Shown: one piece after another, positions 17,801-25,960 of the stretch
How positions within the stretch are numbered: the first letter of the stretch is position 1
Layout of the letters: the number at the start of each line of letters is the position of its first letter
Assembly: GCA_964371655.1 (NCBI GenBank)
Contig: CAYJOD010000061.1
Coordinates: 1 to 37,779, forward strand
Direction: 5' to 3'
Source: CAZGSN01 sp964371655
GTDB taxonomy: Bacteria > Desulfobacterota > Binatia > HRBIN30
Length of the DNA: 37,779 bases
The notes under the pieces: generated by a model
Database searches by the model: none
Told to the model about the DNA's origin: nothing
The model's input: only the letters and a program-made list of their open reading frames with translations
Translations under genes and position numbers: made by a program

Positions 17801-18715
17801 TCACCTCTGGGTTACTGTCTTGACCAGAACCTTCATCTGCATGAACGCCGGCCCCAAGACAAGGACAAAGAGCGGCGGCAACAGCATCGTCGCCAACGGG
17901 AACAAGACTTTGATCGGCAGCTTGCGTGCCGCTTCCTCGGCACGTTGGCGACGCCGCGTACGTACCAGATCGGCGTGCACCCGCAAGGTATTTCCCATGC
18001 TCGCGCCCAGGCGCTCGCTCTGCACCATGATCGCCGACAGCGATTTGAGATCGTCGACGCCATTACGCTCGCCCAGCGAACGCAACGCGTCTTCGCGGGG
18101 GCGACCGCTGCGCACCTCGAAGTTCACTTGCGTGAGCTCGCGACCGAGCGGGTCATTGAGCGCGCTCCGCTCTTCGGCGACGCGAGCCAGAGTGGAGTTC
18201 AAGCCGAGACCGGATTCCAGACACACCACCATGAGATCGAGCGAGTCAGGCAGGGCACGCGTAATCTGCATCACGCGCGTGTGCGCACGCTTGCGCAACC
18301 AATAGTTGGGGAGGAAATGCCCGGCGGCAACGGCTCCGATTGTCCACCACAGCGTTTCTCCGAGCGGCTTGCCCGAACCGATGCGCGGAATGACGATGAA
18401 CATCGCCGGTCCGAACGTGAGCAAGGTCCGCGCGCCCAGAAAGGTCGTCAAAGCGCTGCGGCTACGCATCCCCGCCGCCGACAACCGGTGTGCAACCGAC
18501 GCGTCGCCCTGGCCAAACCCGAAATGACCAAACGCCTCTACGATTCCTCCAAGTGCAGAACGCTGATCGCGCTTGGAAGTTGTCTTGGTAGGGCGTTCTG
18601 GCAGCATTTGTCGCAGGCGTTCGGTCGCCTCTTCCGGTGTAGCCACCGCGGTCTGTGCCGCCAGCACAATCAGAATCACCGTAATAAACACGCCCACCGT
18701 CGCAAGTAGAATCAT
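17801..18715 (-). CDS. tadC: Tad pilus inner-membrane platform protein TadC
   Basis: A 304-residue type II secretion F-domain protein, the second half of the Tad inner-membrane platform on which the ATPase acts. A membrane segment fills residues 1-20, further segments lie near 90-130, and the last is at 270-295. The cytoplasmic T2SF domain (about 145-270) shows ALPDSLDLMVVCLESGLGLN, NDPLGRELTQVNFEVRSGR and the closing AEEAARKLPIKVLFPLATML, all typical of TadC. It starts 10 bases after tadB and uses a GAGGAAG ribosome site. The neighbour order tadA-tadB-tadC is the standard one, which supports the name. Confidence 0.93.
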   Translation of the reverse strand: MILLATVGVFITVILIVLAAQTAVATPEEATERLRQMLPERPTKTTSKRDQRSALGGIVEAFGHFGFGQGDASVAHRLSAAGMRSRSALTTFLGARTLLTFGPAMFIVIPRIGSGKPLGETLWWTIGAVAAGHFLPNYWLRKRAHTRVMQITRALPDSLDLMVVCLESGLGLNSTLARVAEERSALNDPLGRELTQVNFEVRSGRPREDALRSLGERNGVDDLKSLSAIMVQSERLGASMGNTLRVHADLVRTRRRQRAEEAARKLPIKVLFPLATMLLPPLFVLVLGPAFMQMKVLVKTVTQR

Positions 18716-18725
18716 TGTCGCTTCC

Positions 18726-19682
18726 TCAAACGTCGATCTGGACGATCTTCCTGATCACGAAGTGCGCTAAAACGATGCTTACCGCGCAATACGCCAGCAT
18801 GTAGTTGCCGGTGGTCGTGGTCAGCATGGGATCGAAGTACTGGCCATTGACGAAGTACATGAGCCCGCCGACCATGATCGGCAGCGCCGTGAGCACCCCG
18901 CCGGACATGCGTCCCTGCGCCGTCATCGCGTCCATGTCGCGCAGCATCCGGAAACGTTCACGAATCGTGAGACTGGTATTGGCGAGCACCTCGGCCATGT
19001 TACCGCCGGTCTCCTGAGCGATGAGGATCGCGACGATCAGGATCGGGAGATTGCGGTCCTTGACGCGCTCGGACATGTTCTGCAGCGCTTCGCGCAGGCT
19101 CAAGCCCACACGCAACTCGTCGGTGACGTCGCGAAACTCCTGTGCGATCGGGTCCGGGAACTCGTCGGCAACAATACGAAATCCACCCGCAAGCGCATGC
19201 CCGGCGCGCAGCGCCGAACCGATGAGATCGAGCGCGTCCGGAAGCTGCTCGCTGAAATGATCCGAGCGCTTCTTGCGCATGCGATTGACGACGATAAGCG
19301 GCAGCATCGCGCCCACCAGGCCGGCCATAATCGCGAGGCCATGACCAAATCCCAGCCCTTCGACGATCAAAAAGCCTAGGCAACCGAGCAGCGGTATGTA
19401 GAGCACCACCTCGCCGACGCGCTTGCTCAAACCTGCCTGTCGAATCAAGCGCACCAGACGGCTGGCAAGAGCCAGTCGCCCCAGCAACTTGTTCAGAAAC
19501 CCAATCGCAGACAGGCGCCGATCCTTGAATACGGAGCCGACGTTGACCCTGGGCCCACTCACGGTTTCGAGGCGGCGCTCGACGGTCTGGCGTTGCACCT
19601 CCTCAACCCACTGGCGTTGCGCCAACGCCAATCCGATCAGAACGACCGAGGTAAACAGTGACAAGGAAACCAACGCCAACAT
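18726..19682 (-). CDS. tadB: Tad pilus inner-membrane platform protein TadB
   Basis: A 318-residue T2SF-domain protein that pairs with TadC to form the inner-membrane base of the Tad pilus. Residues 1-22 are a membrane segment. Two closely spaced segments lie near 95-130, and the cytoplasmic domain (about 145-270) contains QLPDALDLIGSALRAGHALA, EFRDVTDELRVGLSLREALQ and AQETGGNMAEVLANTSLTIRER, which are hallmark TadB/GspF motifs. A C-terminal hydrophobic hairpin ends the protein. The start is supported by a GGAG seven bases upstream. It is 13 bases from tadA and 10 from tadC. Confidence 0.94.
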   Translation of the reverse strand: MLALVSLSLFTSVVLIGLALAQRQWVEEVQRQTVERRLETVSGPRVNVGSVFKDRRLSAIGFLNKLLGRLALASRLVRLIRQAGLSKRVGEVVLYIPLLGCLGFLIVEGLGFGHGLAIMAGLVGAMLPLIVVNRMRKKRSDHFSEQLPDALDLIGSALRAGHALAGGFRIVADEFPDPIAQEFRDVTDELRVGLSLREALQNMSERVKDRNLPILIVAILIAQETGGNMAEVLANTSLTIRERFRMLRDMDAMTAQGRMSGGVLTALPIMVGGLMYFVNGQYFDPMLTTTTGNYMLAYCAVSIVLAHFVIRKIVQIDV

Positions 19683-19695
19683 AAGGTGTCTCCGC

Positions 19696-21060
19696 TCAGG
19701 CGCCGAGGTTGTCGAATGCCTTCATGTCGAACTCATGGCCCGAGGCCTTGAGCTGATCCGCGAAGCGCGGTCGTATCCCCGTCCAACGGAAGCGGCCGGT
19801 GATCTTCCCCTCGCTGTCGTAGCCGTCGCGCTCGTAGACGAAGAGGTCCTGCAGCGTGATCGTCTCGCCTTCCATGCCGGTCACCTCGGTGAGCCCGATC
19901 AATTTACGCGTGCCGTCGCTGAGACGTGAGGTCTGCACGATGACGTTGAGCGCCGAGCTGATCTGCTGGCGCATCGCCTTGGTGCCCAGGTTCAGTCCCG
20001 CCATCTGGATCATGGTCTCGAGACGCGACAGAGCGTCGCGTGCCGAGTTGGAGTGGATCGTCGAGATCGAGCCATCGTGCCCGGTATTCATGGCCTGCAA
20101 CATGTCGAGGGCTTCGGCGCCGCGCACCTCGCCGATGACGACGCGATCGGGACGCATACGCAGCGAGTTACGGACCAGATCGCGCTGTGTGATCTCGCCC
20201 CGGCCCTCGACGTTCGGGGGCCGCGTCTCGAGGCGAACCACGTGTGGCTGCTGCAGCTGCAGCTCGGCCGAGTCCTCGATGGTAACGATGCGCTCGGTCT
20301 CCGGTATGAACGACGACAAGCAGTTGAGCATCGTCGTCTTGCCTGATCCGGTGCCGCCCGAGATCAGCATGTTCAGGCGTGCCCGCACCATCGCTTTGAC
20401 CACACCGGCAATCGGCGGGGTCATCGCCCCGACACGGATGAGGTCTTCGACGAGCAAGGGCTTGCCGCCAAAGCGACGAATCGACACCGCCGGACCATCG
20501 AGGGCTAGCGGTGGAATGATGGCGTTGACGCGCGAGCCGTCGGGCAGGCGTGCATCCACCATCGGTGAGCTTTCATCGACGCGGCGGCCGACCTTCGAGA
20601 CGATGCGATCGATGATCTGCAGCAGGTGGGCATCGTTGCGGAAGACAATGGGGGTCGGCTCGAGCTTGCCGTGACGCTCGATGTACACCTGACGCGCGCC
20701 GTTGATGAGGATGTCGGAGATCGTATGGTCGCGCAGCAACGGCTCGATCGGGCCGAGGCCATAGACCTCGTTGAGGACTTCCTCGCCCATCACGTCCCGG
20801 TCGCGCTGCGTCATCGGCACCGGCTGCTCTTCGATGAGCTGCGTAATGATGGTACGCATCTCATCGTTCGCCTGGTCGATATCGAGCTTCGCTAGAGCGT
20901 TGAGATCGAGGCGATCGATGAGCTCGCGGTGAATTCGCAGCTTGAGGTCAAGCTGCGGATTCGCGCTGGGAACGGCGCGGGCGGACGCCGGCGCCTCCGT
21001 CTTCGCGACTACTGGCTGAGTGTCCGCTCTCGCTAAGCCGAGCCTTGAGGAAAACTTCAC
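19696..21060 (-). CDS. tadA: Tad pilus assembly/retraction ATPase TadA (CpaF)
   Basis: A 454-residue secretion ATPase of the VirB11/GspE superfamily that drives Flp pilus assembly. Motifs in order: N-terminal domain with YIERHGKLEPTP near 130 and DARLPDGSRVNAIIPP near 168; Walker A SGGTGSGKTTMLN near 235; Asp box TIEDSAELQLQQPHVVRLE near 262; Walker B RPDRVVIGEVRGAEALDML near 300; His box TGHDGSISTIHSNSARDALS near 322. These match CpaF closely and the length is normal. The start is a GTG whose last two bases overlap the stop of cpaE (a 4-base GTGA overlap), so the two genes are translationally coupled. Confidence 0.97.
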   Translation of the reverse strand: MKFSSRLGLARADTQPVVAKTEAPASARAVPSANPQLDLKLRIHRELIDRLDLNALAKLDIDQANDEMRTIITQLIEEQPVPMTQRDRDVMGEEVLNEVYGLGPIEPLLRDHTISDILINGARQVYIERHGKLEPTPIVFRNDAHLLQIIDRIVSKVGRRVDESSPMVDARLPDGSRVNAIIPPLALDGPAVSIRRFGGKPLLVEDLIRVGAMTPPIAGVVKAMVRARLNMLISGGTGSGKTTMLNCLSSFIPETERIVTIEDSAELQLQQPHVVRLETRPPNVEGRGEITQRDLVRNSLRMRPDRVVIGEVRGAEALDMLQAMNTGHDGSISTIHSNSARDALSRLETMIQMAGLNLGTKAMRQQISSALNVIVQTSRLSDGTRKLIGLTEVTGMEGETITLQDLFVYERDGYDSEGKITGRFRWTGIRPRFADQLKASGHEFDMKAFDNLGA

Positions 21061-22244
21061 GTGCTTGCTCCTCTTGAAAACAATTGTTGCAGCCTCCCGC
21101 GTTTGGCGACCGGCCCGGCGTGAACGCCAGACAGCTTGCTGGCCAGCTCCACGATCGCACCCAGAAGCGCAGTCGGCTTCGGGCCATTCAGCGGCGCACC
21201 GGCATTCATCGCCGCACTCGCTGCTGCCGCATCGCGGGGAATGGTCACCAACGGCGGTTTGCCCATGACACGAACCGCTTCGGCGACGGGAACCATGTCG
21301 TGCTCGCCTTGCACAAGCACCAGATCCAGCCCCTCGCGCGACACCTTGAGACCGCGCAACACTTCGGCAATGCGGTGCAGCGAACGCACCCCGGGCAAGG
21401 ACAGGTCGCTCACGATCAAGACCCGATCGGTGTGCGCCAGCACGGCGACGCTGACCGCGGTCAGCGTTCGCGATGTGTCGACGACAGTGAAACGGAATTT
21501 CTGCCGCAGGCGTGATACCGCCTGCTCCGCCTCTTCGGGACCAACCACGTCGGCTTCCTCGAGATGCTGCGGAGCGGCGAGGACCGAAACGCCACTGGTG
21601 TGTCGAATGAGAGTGCTGAACAGGATGAGGTCGTCAATTTTGCTGCCCGAGGTCGCCAGCGTCGCGATCGACTGTGACGGTGTCAGGTTCAGAAATGCGG
21701 CGCAGTCACCGCGCTGCAAATCGAAATCCGCGAGCGCCACGTTGGCTTGAGTGAGACGTCCGAGCTGCACCGCGAGATTGACGGCCAGGGTGGTGACCCC
21801 GAGGCCTCCGCGCACTCCGAAGATCGTAATCACTTGCCCCGCGTTGCTCGCCTCGTCGCCGATCCCAGCCGCGACGCGAGTCAGCGCCTTGATCACCGCC
21901 CTCTGCAGCTCAACGGCATCGACTGGCGCCGAGACGACATCGGTGGCGCCAGCTTCGAAGGCGGACCGAATGAGGGCGACGCTGCCGCTCTGGGCGGCGA
22001 TTACGATGGGGACGGTCGCGAACTGCTTGCGCACGTCGCTCGCCAGAGCCAGGCCGCCCTCGGGAACCTCCGATAATTCGATACCGACGACAACGTCCGC
22101 ATCTTGCCGGACGCGATCAATCAACTCCGTGTAGCTGCAAAGATATACCGCCAGATCGCAGGCACGCGCCGCCGCTTCGACCGCTGGCCGCGCTCCCGCC
22201 TGTTCGTGCATCCCCCACACCAGCGCACCGGTTGGTTGACTCAT
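21057..22244 (-). CDS. cpaE: Tad pilus localisation protein CpaE/TadZ, atypical ATPase
   Basis: A 395-residue protein with a degenerate receiver-like N-domain (about 1-125; no phospho-acceptor Asp at the expected VVVGIEL strand) and a ParA/MinD-type domain (about 135-375). The P-loop reads FGVRGGLGVTT: the signature Lys is Arg and the second Lys of GKTT is Val. The deviant Walker A is therefore more eroded than in the paralogue at 5121-6269. A Walker B-like FTVVDTSRT lies near residue 243. TadZ proteins localise the Tad machine and may recruit TadA. Position directly before tadA, with overlap, fits this role. Confidence 0.9.
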   Translation of the reverse strand: MSQPTGALVWGMHEQAGARPAVEAAARACDLAVYLCSYTELIDRVRQDADVVVGIELSEVPEGGLALASDVRKQFATVPIVIAAQSGSVALIRSAFEAGATDVVSAPVDAVELQRAVIKALTRVAAGIGDEASNAGQVITIFGVRGGLGVTTLAVNLAVQLGRLTQANVALADFDLQRGDCAAFLNLTPSQSIATLATSGSKIDDLILFSTLIRHTSGVSVLAAPQHLEEADVVGPEEAEQAVSRLRQKFRFTVVDTSRTLTAVSVAVLAHTDRVLIVSDLSLPGVRSLHRIAEVLRGLKVSREGLDLVLVQGEHDMVPVAEAVRVMGKPPLVTIPRDAAAASAAMNAGAPLNGPKPTALLGAIVELASKLSGVHAGPVAKRGRLQQLFSRGAST

Positions 22245-22267
22245 ACTTTCCGCAAACCTCTCACGCT

Positions 22268-23311
22268 TCAGCCCACCATTTGCGCCCAGCCGCTACCGTA
22301 GAAGCCCGGCCCCGACGGCCCGGTGACATTCGCGTTGAAAACCGAACGAACCGTGAACCCCTTGAGCGATCCACCCCCGCTTTCACCGCAGGAGCGTACC
22401 TTTGGGTTGGTGCTGTAGTTGAACTTGTCCACCACAATCGTCGCAAAGCCGACCACAGGCGCTGCTTGGTTGAATTTACTCGTATGAACGATTGGGACGA
22501 GGAAATTGTTCTGACCCTGGTTGCATACCAGGCACTGAACCGCATTGAGGGCGTTGCCCTGGCCGTTCCCTAGCTGGATCATGTCTCCGACCTTGATGTA
22601 CGGTGGAGTGACGCCGCCCCCACAGGGGGAAGGGATATACCCCTTGATGTTGGGCTGGGATACATTGTTGAGGAAGAAGGTCGTCCACCCGGCGTTGTCG
22701 ATGGTGTCGGGAACCAAAACGAGTTCCGGTTGCGCACAGCCGAAATTGATGCAGTTGTTCCAATAGGAGTCGCCGAGCGCGATCGGCATGGTGGGAAGTC
22801 CGGCTCCGACCCCAACGATCGTGGCGGTTGCGGTTCTGGTGATCGTACTCGTCGGATTGCCGATCATGCCGGCGATAATGTTGTTGATCGTCTTACGCGC
22901 CGTCGCGCGCACCGCATTGCTCGGCTGAGCCGAGGGGGTAAACGTCCCGGCGTCGTAACGCCCGACAACCACGTCGCTCGCCGCAAACCCGGTAACCTCT
23001 CCGTCGACCTTATTGTACTGCGCCATTGTCTGCGCGGCGCTGTACGCGGCCGCATTGCTCGCCGCAACGTTAGGCGCGCAGATCCCACCCGTCCCCCCGG
23101 TTGTGCAGTAATTCCCGGCGACCTTGGCGGCGGCCGAGGCCGCCGAGTCGGCAAGATTCTGTAGCTCGGTCGCGGTGAACGCATGCCGTCCGATGTCGAC
23201 GGCTCCCGCTGCCAAGCCCATCAGGGCGAGCATTCCAATGGCAAGTAGCGGCAGGCTCTGCCCGCGTTGATTTCGCAAAGGTGCTCTGCCCTGGTTGGGT
23301 TCACCTCTCAT
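22268..23311 (-). CDS. TadG-like pilus assembly protein, copy 3 (distal)
   Basis: A 347-residue protein with the TadE/TadG N-terminal pattern: a short basic head RNQRGQSLPLLAIGM, one membrane helix (about 20-40) and the following amphipathic helix AFTATELQNLADSAASAAAK typical of Flp-assembly TadG. The periplasmic part (about 60-347) is not the von Willebrand A domain of classical TadG. Instead it is a Cys-containing region with eight conserved cysteines (including NCINFGC and QCLVCNQG) ending in GPSGPGFYGSGWAQMVG. It is a near copy of the next two genes upstream. The start ATG at 23311 has GGGAG five bases before it. Role as a minor pilin-like or surface subunit of the Tad machine is inferred from context. 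Confidence 0.87.
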   Translation of the reverse strand: MRGEPNQGRAPLRNQRGQSLPLLAIGMLALMGLAAGAVDIGRHAFTATELQNLADSAASAAAKVAGNYCTTGGTGGICAPNVAASNAAAYSAAQTMAQYNKVDGEVTGFAASDVVVGRYDAGTFTPSAQPSNAVRATARKTINNIIAGMIGNPTSTITRTATATIVGVGAGLPTMPIALGDSYWNNCINFGCAQPELVLVPDTIDNAGWTTFFLNNVSQPNIKGYIPSPCGGGVTPPYIKVGDMIQLGNGQGNALNAVQCLVCNQGQNNFLVPIVHTSKFNQAAPVVGFATIVVDKFNYSTNPKVRSCGESGGGSLKGFTVRSVFNANVTGPSGPGFYGSGWAQMVG

Positions 23312-23403
23312 ATCGTCTCCCAGCTCGCTTATTCAACAAGATTCTCCCCTAGGCCTTGTGCTACCCGTAGCGCCCAAGGGCTCGTTGGAGCGTATCGCTT
23401 GCA

Positions 23404-24450
23404 TCATCCTACCATCTGCGCCCAACCGCTACCGTAAAAGCCCGGCCCCGACGGCCCGGTGACATTCGCGTTGAAGACCGAACGAACATTGAAGGACTGG
23501 ATCGATCCGCCGCCGCTCTGCCCGCAGGTGCGCGTGTATGGCCTGGTGCTGTAGTTGAACGAGTCCACGACAATCGTCGCAAAGCCCACCACCGGCGCCG
23601 TTTGGTTGAATTGAGCTGTATTGTCGATGATCGGCACCAGGAAATTGTTCTGGCCCTGGTTGCATACCAGGCACTGAACCGCGTTGAGTTGGTTGCCTTG
23701 GCCGTTCCCTAGCTGGATGATATCCCCGATCTTGATGAACGGTGGAGCGACACCGCCCCCACAGGGAGCAGGGATATAGCCCTTGACGTTACTCTGGGAT
23801 TGTCCGGAGATGAAGAAGCCCGTCCACCCGGCATTGTCGACGCCGTCGGGGACCAGAATGACTTGCGGTTGCGGACAGCCGAAGTTGATGCAGTTCTGCC
23901 AATAGGTCTTGCCGATGGCGAGCGGCATGGTGGGAAGTCCGGCGCCGACCCCGACGATGGTGGCGGTTGCGGTTCTCGTGATGGTGCTGGTCGGATTGCC
24001 GAGCATGCCGGCGATGATGTTGTTGATCGTCTTGCGCGCCGTCGCGCGCACCGCGTTGCTGGGCTGACCGGAGGGGGTAAAGGTCCCGGCGTCGTAACGG
24101 CCGACGACCACGTCGCTCGCCGCAAACCCGGTAACCTCGCCGTTGACCTTGTTATACTGCGTCATTGTTTGCGCTGCGCTGTACGCGGCCGCATTGCTGG
24201 CGGCAACGTTAGGGGCGCAGACCCCGCCCGTGCCTCCGGTTGTGCAGTAATTGCCGGCGACCTTGGCGGCGGCCGACGCCGCCGCGTCGGCGAGATTTTG
24301 CAGCTCGGTCGCCGTGAACGCATGCCGTCCGATGTCAACGGCGCCCGCCGCCAATCCCATGAGGGAAAGCATTCCGATGGCAAGAAGGGGCAGGCTCTGC
24401 CCGCGTTGATTTCGCAGGGTCGCTCTGTCCTGATTGACTCTGCTTCCCAT
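23404..24450 (-). CDS. TadG-like pilus assembly protein, copy 2 (middle)
   Basis: A 348-residue paralogue, almost colinear with its two neighbours. It has the same head (TLRNQRGQSLPLLAIGM), membrane helix, TELQNLADAAASAAAK helix, and the same eight cysteines and C-terminus. The open frame extends 32 codons further upstream to 24546, but the ATG at 24450 aligns exactly with the starts of the other copies and has AAGGAG 12 bases before it. Differences from copy 1 are concentrated in the central segment (for example ISGQSQSNVKGYIPAPCGGG against LSGQSQTNVRGYLPSPCGGG). Gene duplication, perhaps with gene conversion, is the simplest explanation. Confidence 0.87.
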   Translation of the reverse strand: MGSRVNQDRATLRNQRGQSLPLLAIGMLSLMGLAAGAVDIGRHAFTATELQNLADAAASAAAKVAGNYCTTGGTGGVCAPNVAASNAAAYSAAQTMTQYNKVNGEVTGFAASDVVVGRYDAGTFTPSGQPSNAVRATARKTINNIIAGMLGNPTSTITRTATATIVGVGAGLPTMPLAIGKTYWQNCINFGCPQPQVILVPDGVDNAGWTGFFISGQSQSNVKGYIPAPCGGGVAPPFIKIGDIIQLGNGQGNQLNAVQCLVCNQGQNNFLVPIIDNTAQFNQTAPVVGFATIVVDSFNYSTRPYTRTCGQSGGGSIQSFNVRSVFNANVTGPSGPGFYGSGWAQMVG

Positions 24451-24542
24451 ATCTACACTCAGCTCCTTCGTGCCGCACAATTCTCCCGACCGTCTCGTGC
24501 TGACAGCAGCGCCGAGTCGGTGGTGGGACCGTAGGTACCTCA

Positions 24543-25592
24543 TCATCCCACCATCTGCGCCCAGCCGCTACCGTAGAAACCTGGCCCCGACGGCCCGGTG
24601 ACATTGGCGTTGAAGACCGAACGAACATTGAACGACTGCAGCGATCCGCCGCCACTCTGCCCGCAGGTGCGCGTGAATGGCTTGGTGCTGTAGTTGAAAG
24701 AGTCCACGACAATCGTCGCAAACCCCACCACCGGCGCCGTTTGGTTGAATTGCGCTGTATTATCGATGATCGGCACCAGGAAGTTGTTCTGGCCCTGGTT
24801 GCATACCAGGCACTGAACCGCACTGAGTTGGGTGCCTTCGCCGTTCCCTAGCTGGATGATGTCGCCAATCTTGACGTGCGGTGGAGCGACTCCGCCCCCA
24901 CAGGGTGAAGGGAGATAGCCCCTGACGTTCGTCTGGGATTGTCCGGAGAGAAAGAAGCCCGTCCAGCCGGCGTTGTCGACGCCGTCGGGGACGAGAATGA
25001 GTTGCGGTTGCGGACAGCCGAAGTTGATGCAGTTCTGCCAATACGTCTTGCCGAGCGCGATCGGCATGGTGGGAAGTCCGGCGCCGACCCCAACGATGGT
25101 GGCGGTTGCGGTTCGCGTGATGGTGCTGGTCGGAAAGCCGAGCATGCCGGCCATGATGTTGTTCACCGTCTTACGCGCCGTCGCGCGTACCGCGTTGCTC
25201 GGCTGACCGGAGGGAGTAAAGGTCCCGGTGTCGTAACGGCCGACGACCACGTCGTTCGGGTCGAACCCGGTAACCTGGCCGTTGACCACGTTTTGTTGCG
25301 CCATTGCCTGCGCCGCGCTGTACGCGGCCGCATTGCTCGCGGCGACGTTTGGGGCGCAGATCCCGCCTGTTCCAGGCGAGGTGGTGCAGTAGTTACCGGC
25401 GACCTTGGCGGCAGCCGACGCCGCCGCATCGGCGAGATTCTGCAGCTCGGTCGCCGTGAACGCGTGTCGTCCGATATCAACGGCTCCCGCGCCCAATCCC
25501 ATGATGGAAAGAATTCCGATGGCAAGCATCGCCATGCTTTGCCCGCGTTGATTTTGAAGCGTCGCTTTACGCTGGTTGGCTCTATTTTCCAT
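24543..25592 (-). CDS. TadG-like pilus assembly protein, copy 1 (proximal)
   Basis: A 349-residue paralogue of the two genes downstream, starting at the ATG that aligns with them (AAGGAG about 12 bases upstream). Its membrane head reads QNQRGQSMAMLAIGILSIMG and it has one extra residue in the CTTSPGTGG loop. The eight-cysteine pattern is kept. The segment VVNGQVTGFDPNDVVVGRYD differs from VTGFAASDVVVGRYD in the other two, so copy 1 is the more diverged member. All three copies are intact and have their own ribosome sites, which argues that all are expressed. Confidence 0.87.
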   Translation of the reverse strand: MENRANQRKATLQNQRGQSMAMLAIGILSIMGLGAGAVDIGRHAFTATELQNLADAAASAAAKVAGNYCTTSPGTGGICAPNVAASNAAAYSAAQAMAQQNVVNGQVTGFDPNDVVVGRYDTGTFTPSGQPSNAVRATARKTVNNIMAGMLGFPTSTITRTATATIVGVGAGLPTMPIALGKTYWQNCINFGCPQPQLILVPDGVDNAGWTGFFLSGQSQTNVRGYLPSPCGGGVAPPHVKIGDIIQLGNGEGTQLSAVQCLVCNQGQNNFLVPIIDNTAQFNQTAPVVGFATIVVDSFNYSTKPFTRTCGQSGGGSLQSFNVRSVFNANVTGPSGPGFYGSGWAQMVG

Positions 25593-25682
25593 GTCCACTC
25601 TCAGCTCCTTTTGTGCAATCAGATTTTTCCCCTGGCGTCGTGCTCCCCACATCGCACATGCGCTGATTGGAACGCATGTGTA

Positions 25683-25928
25683 TCAACTCACCACCTGTGC
25701 GTAGCCACTACCGAAAAAGCCCGGACCTAGAAGTCCAGGTGTAGTCGCGTTGAAATCCGAACGAATATTCAGCGGCTGCAGCCTGCCGCCGCCGCTCTGC
25801 CCGCGGATGCGTGTGGTTCGATTGGTGCCGTAGTCAAACGAGGCCACGGCGATGGTTGCAAGGCCGACGGTGAACATGGGCAGCGCTTGCCCCGTTTTGT
25901 CTCGCGGGATGGTTCGAATGGATCTCAT
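25683..25928 (-). CDS. Miniature TadG-like gene, internally deleted fourth copy
   Basis: An 81-residue frame that matches both ends of the neighbouring TadG-like genes but lacks about 265 central residues. The head DKTGQALPMFTVG corresponds to NQRGQSLPLLAIG. The rest, LATIAVASFDYG onward to GLLGPGFFGSGYAQVVS, corresponds to FATIVVDSFNYS onward to GPSGPGFYGSGWAQMVG. The join falls at a shared Gly codon. The membrane helix is shortened and the cysteines are gone. It is still in frame, has a good AAGGAG eight bases before the ATG at 25928, and ends in place. It may be a decaying pseudogene or a functional small membrane protein; the kept reading frame slightly favours expression. Confidence 0.7.
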   Translation of the reverse strand: MRSIRTIPRDKTGQALPMFTVGLATIAVASFDYGTNRTTRIRGQSGGGRLQPLNIRSDFNATTPGLLGPGFFGSGYAQVVS

Positions 25929-25960
25929 TGACGCTTCTCCTTGACTACGACTCCGCGCAT

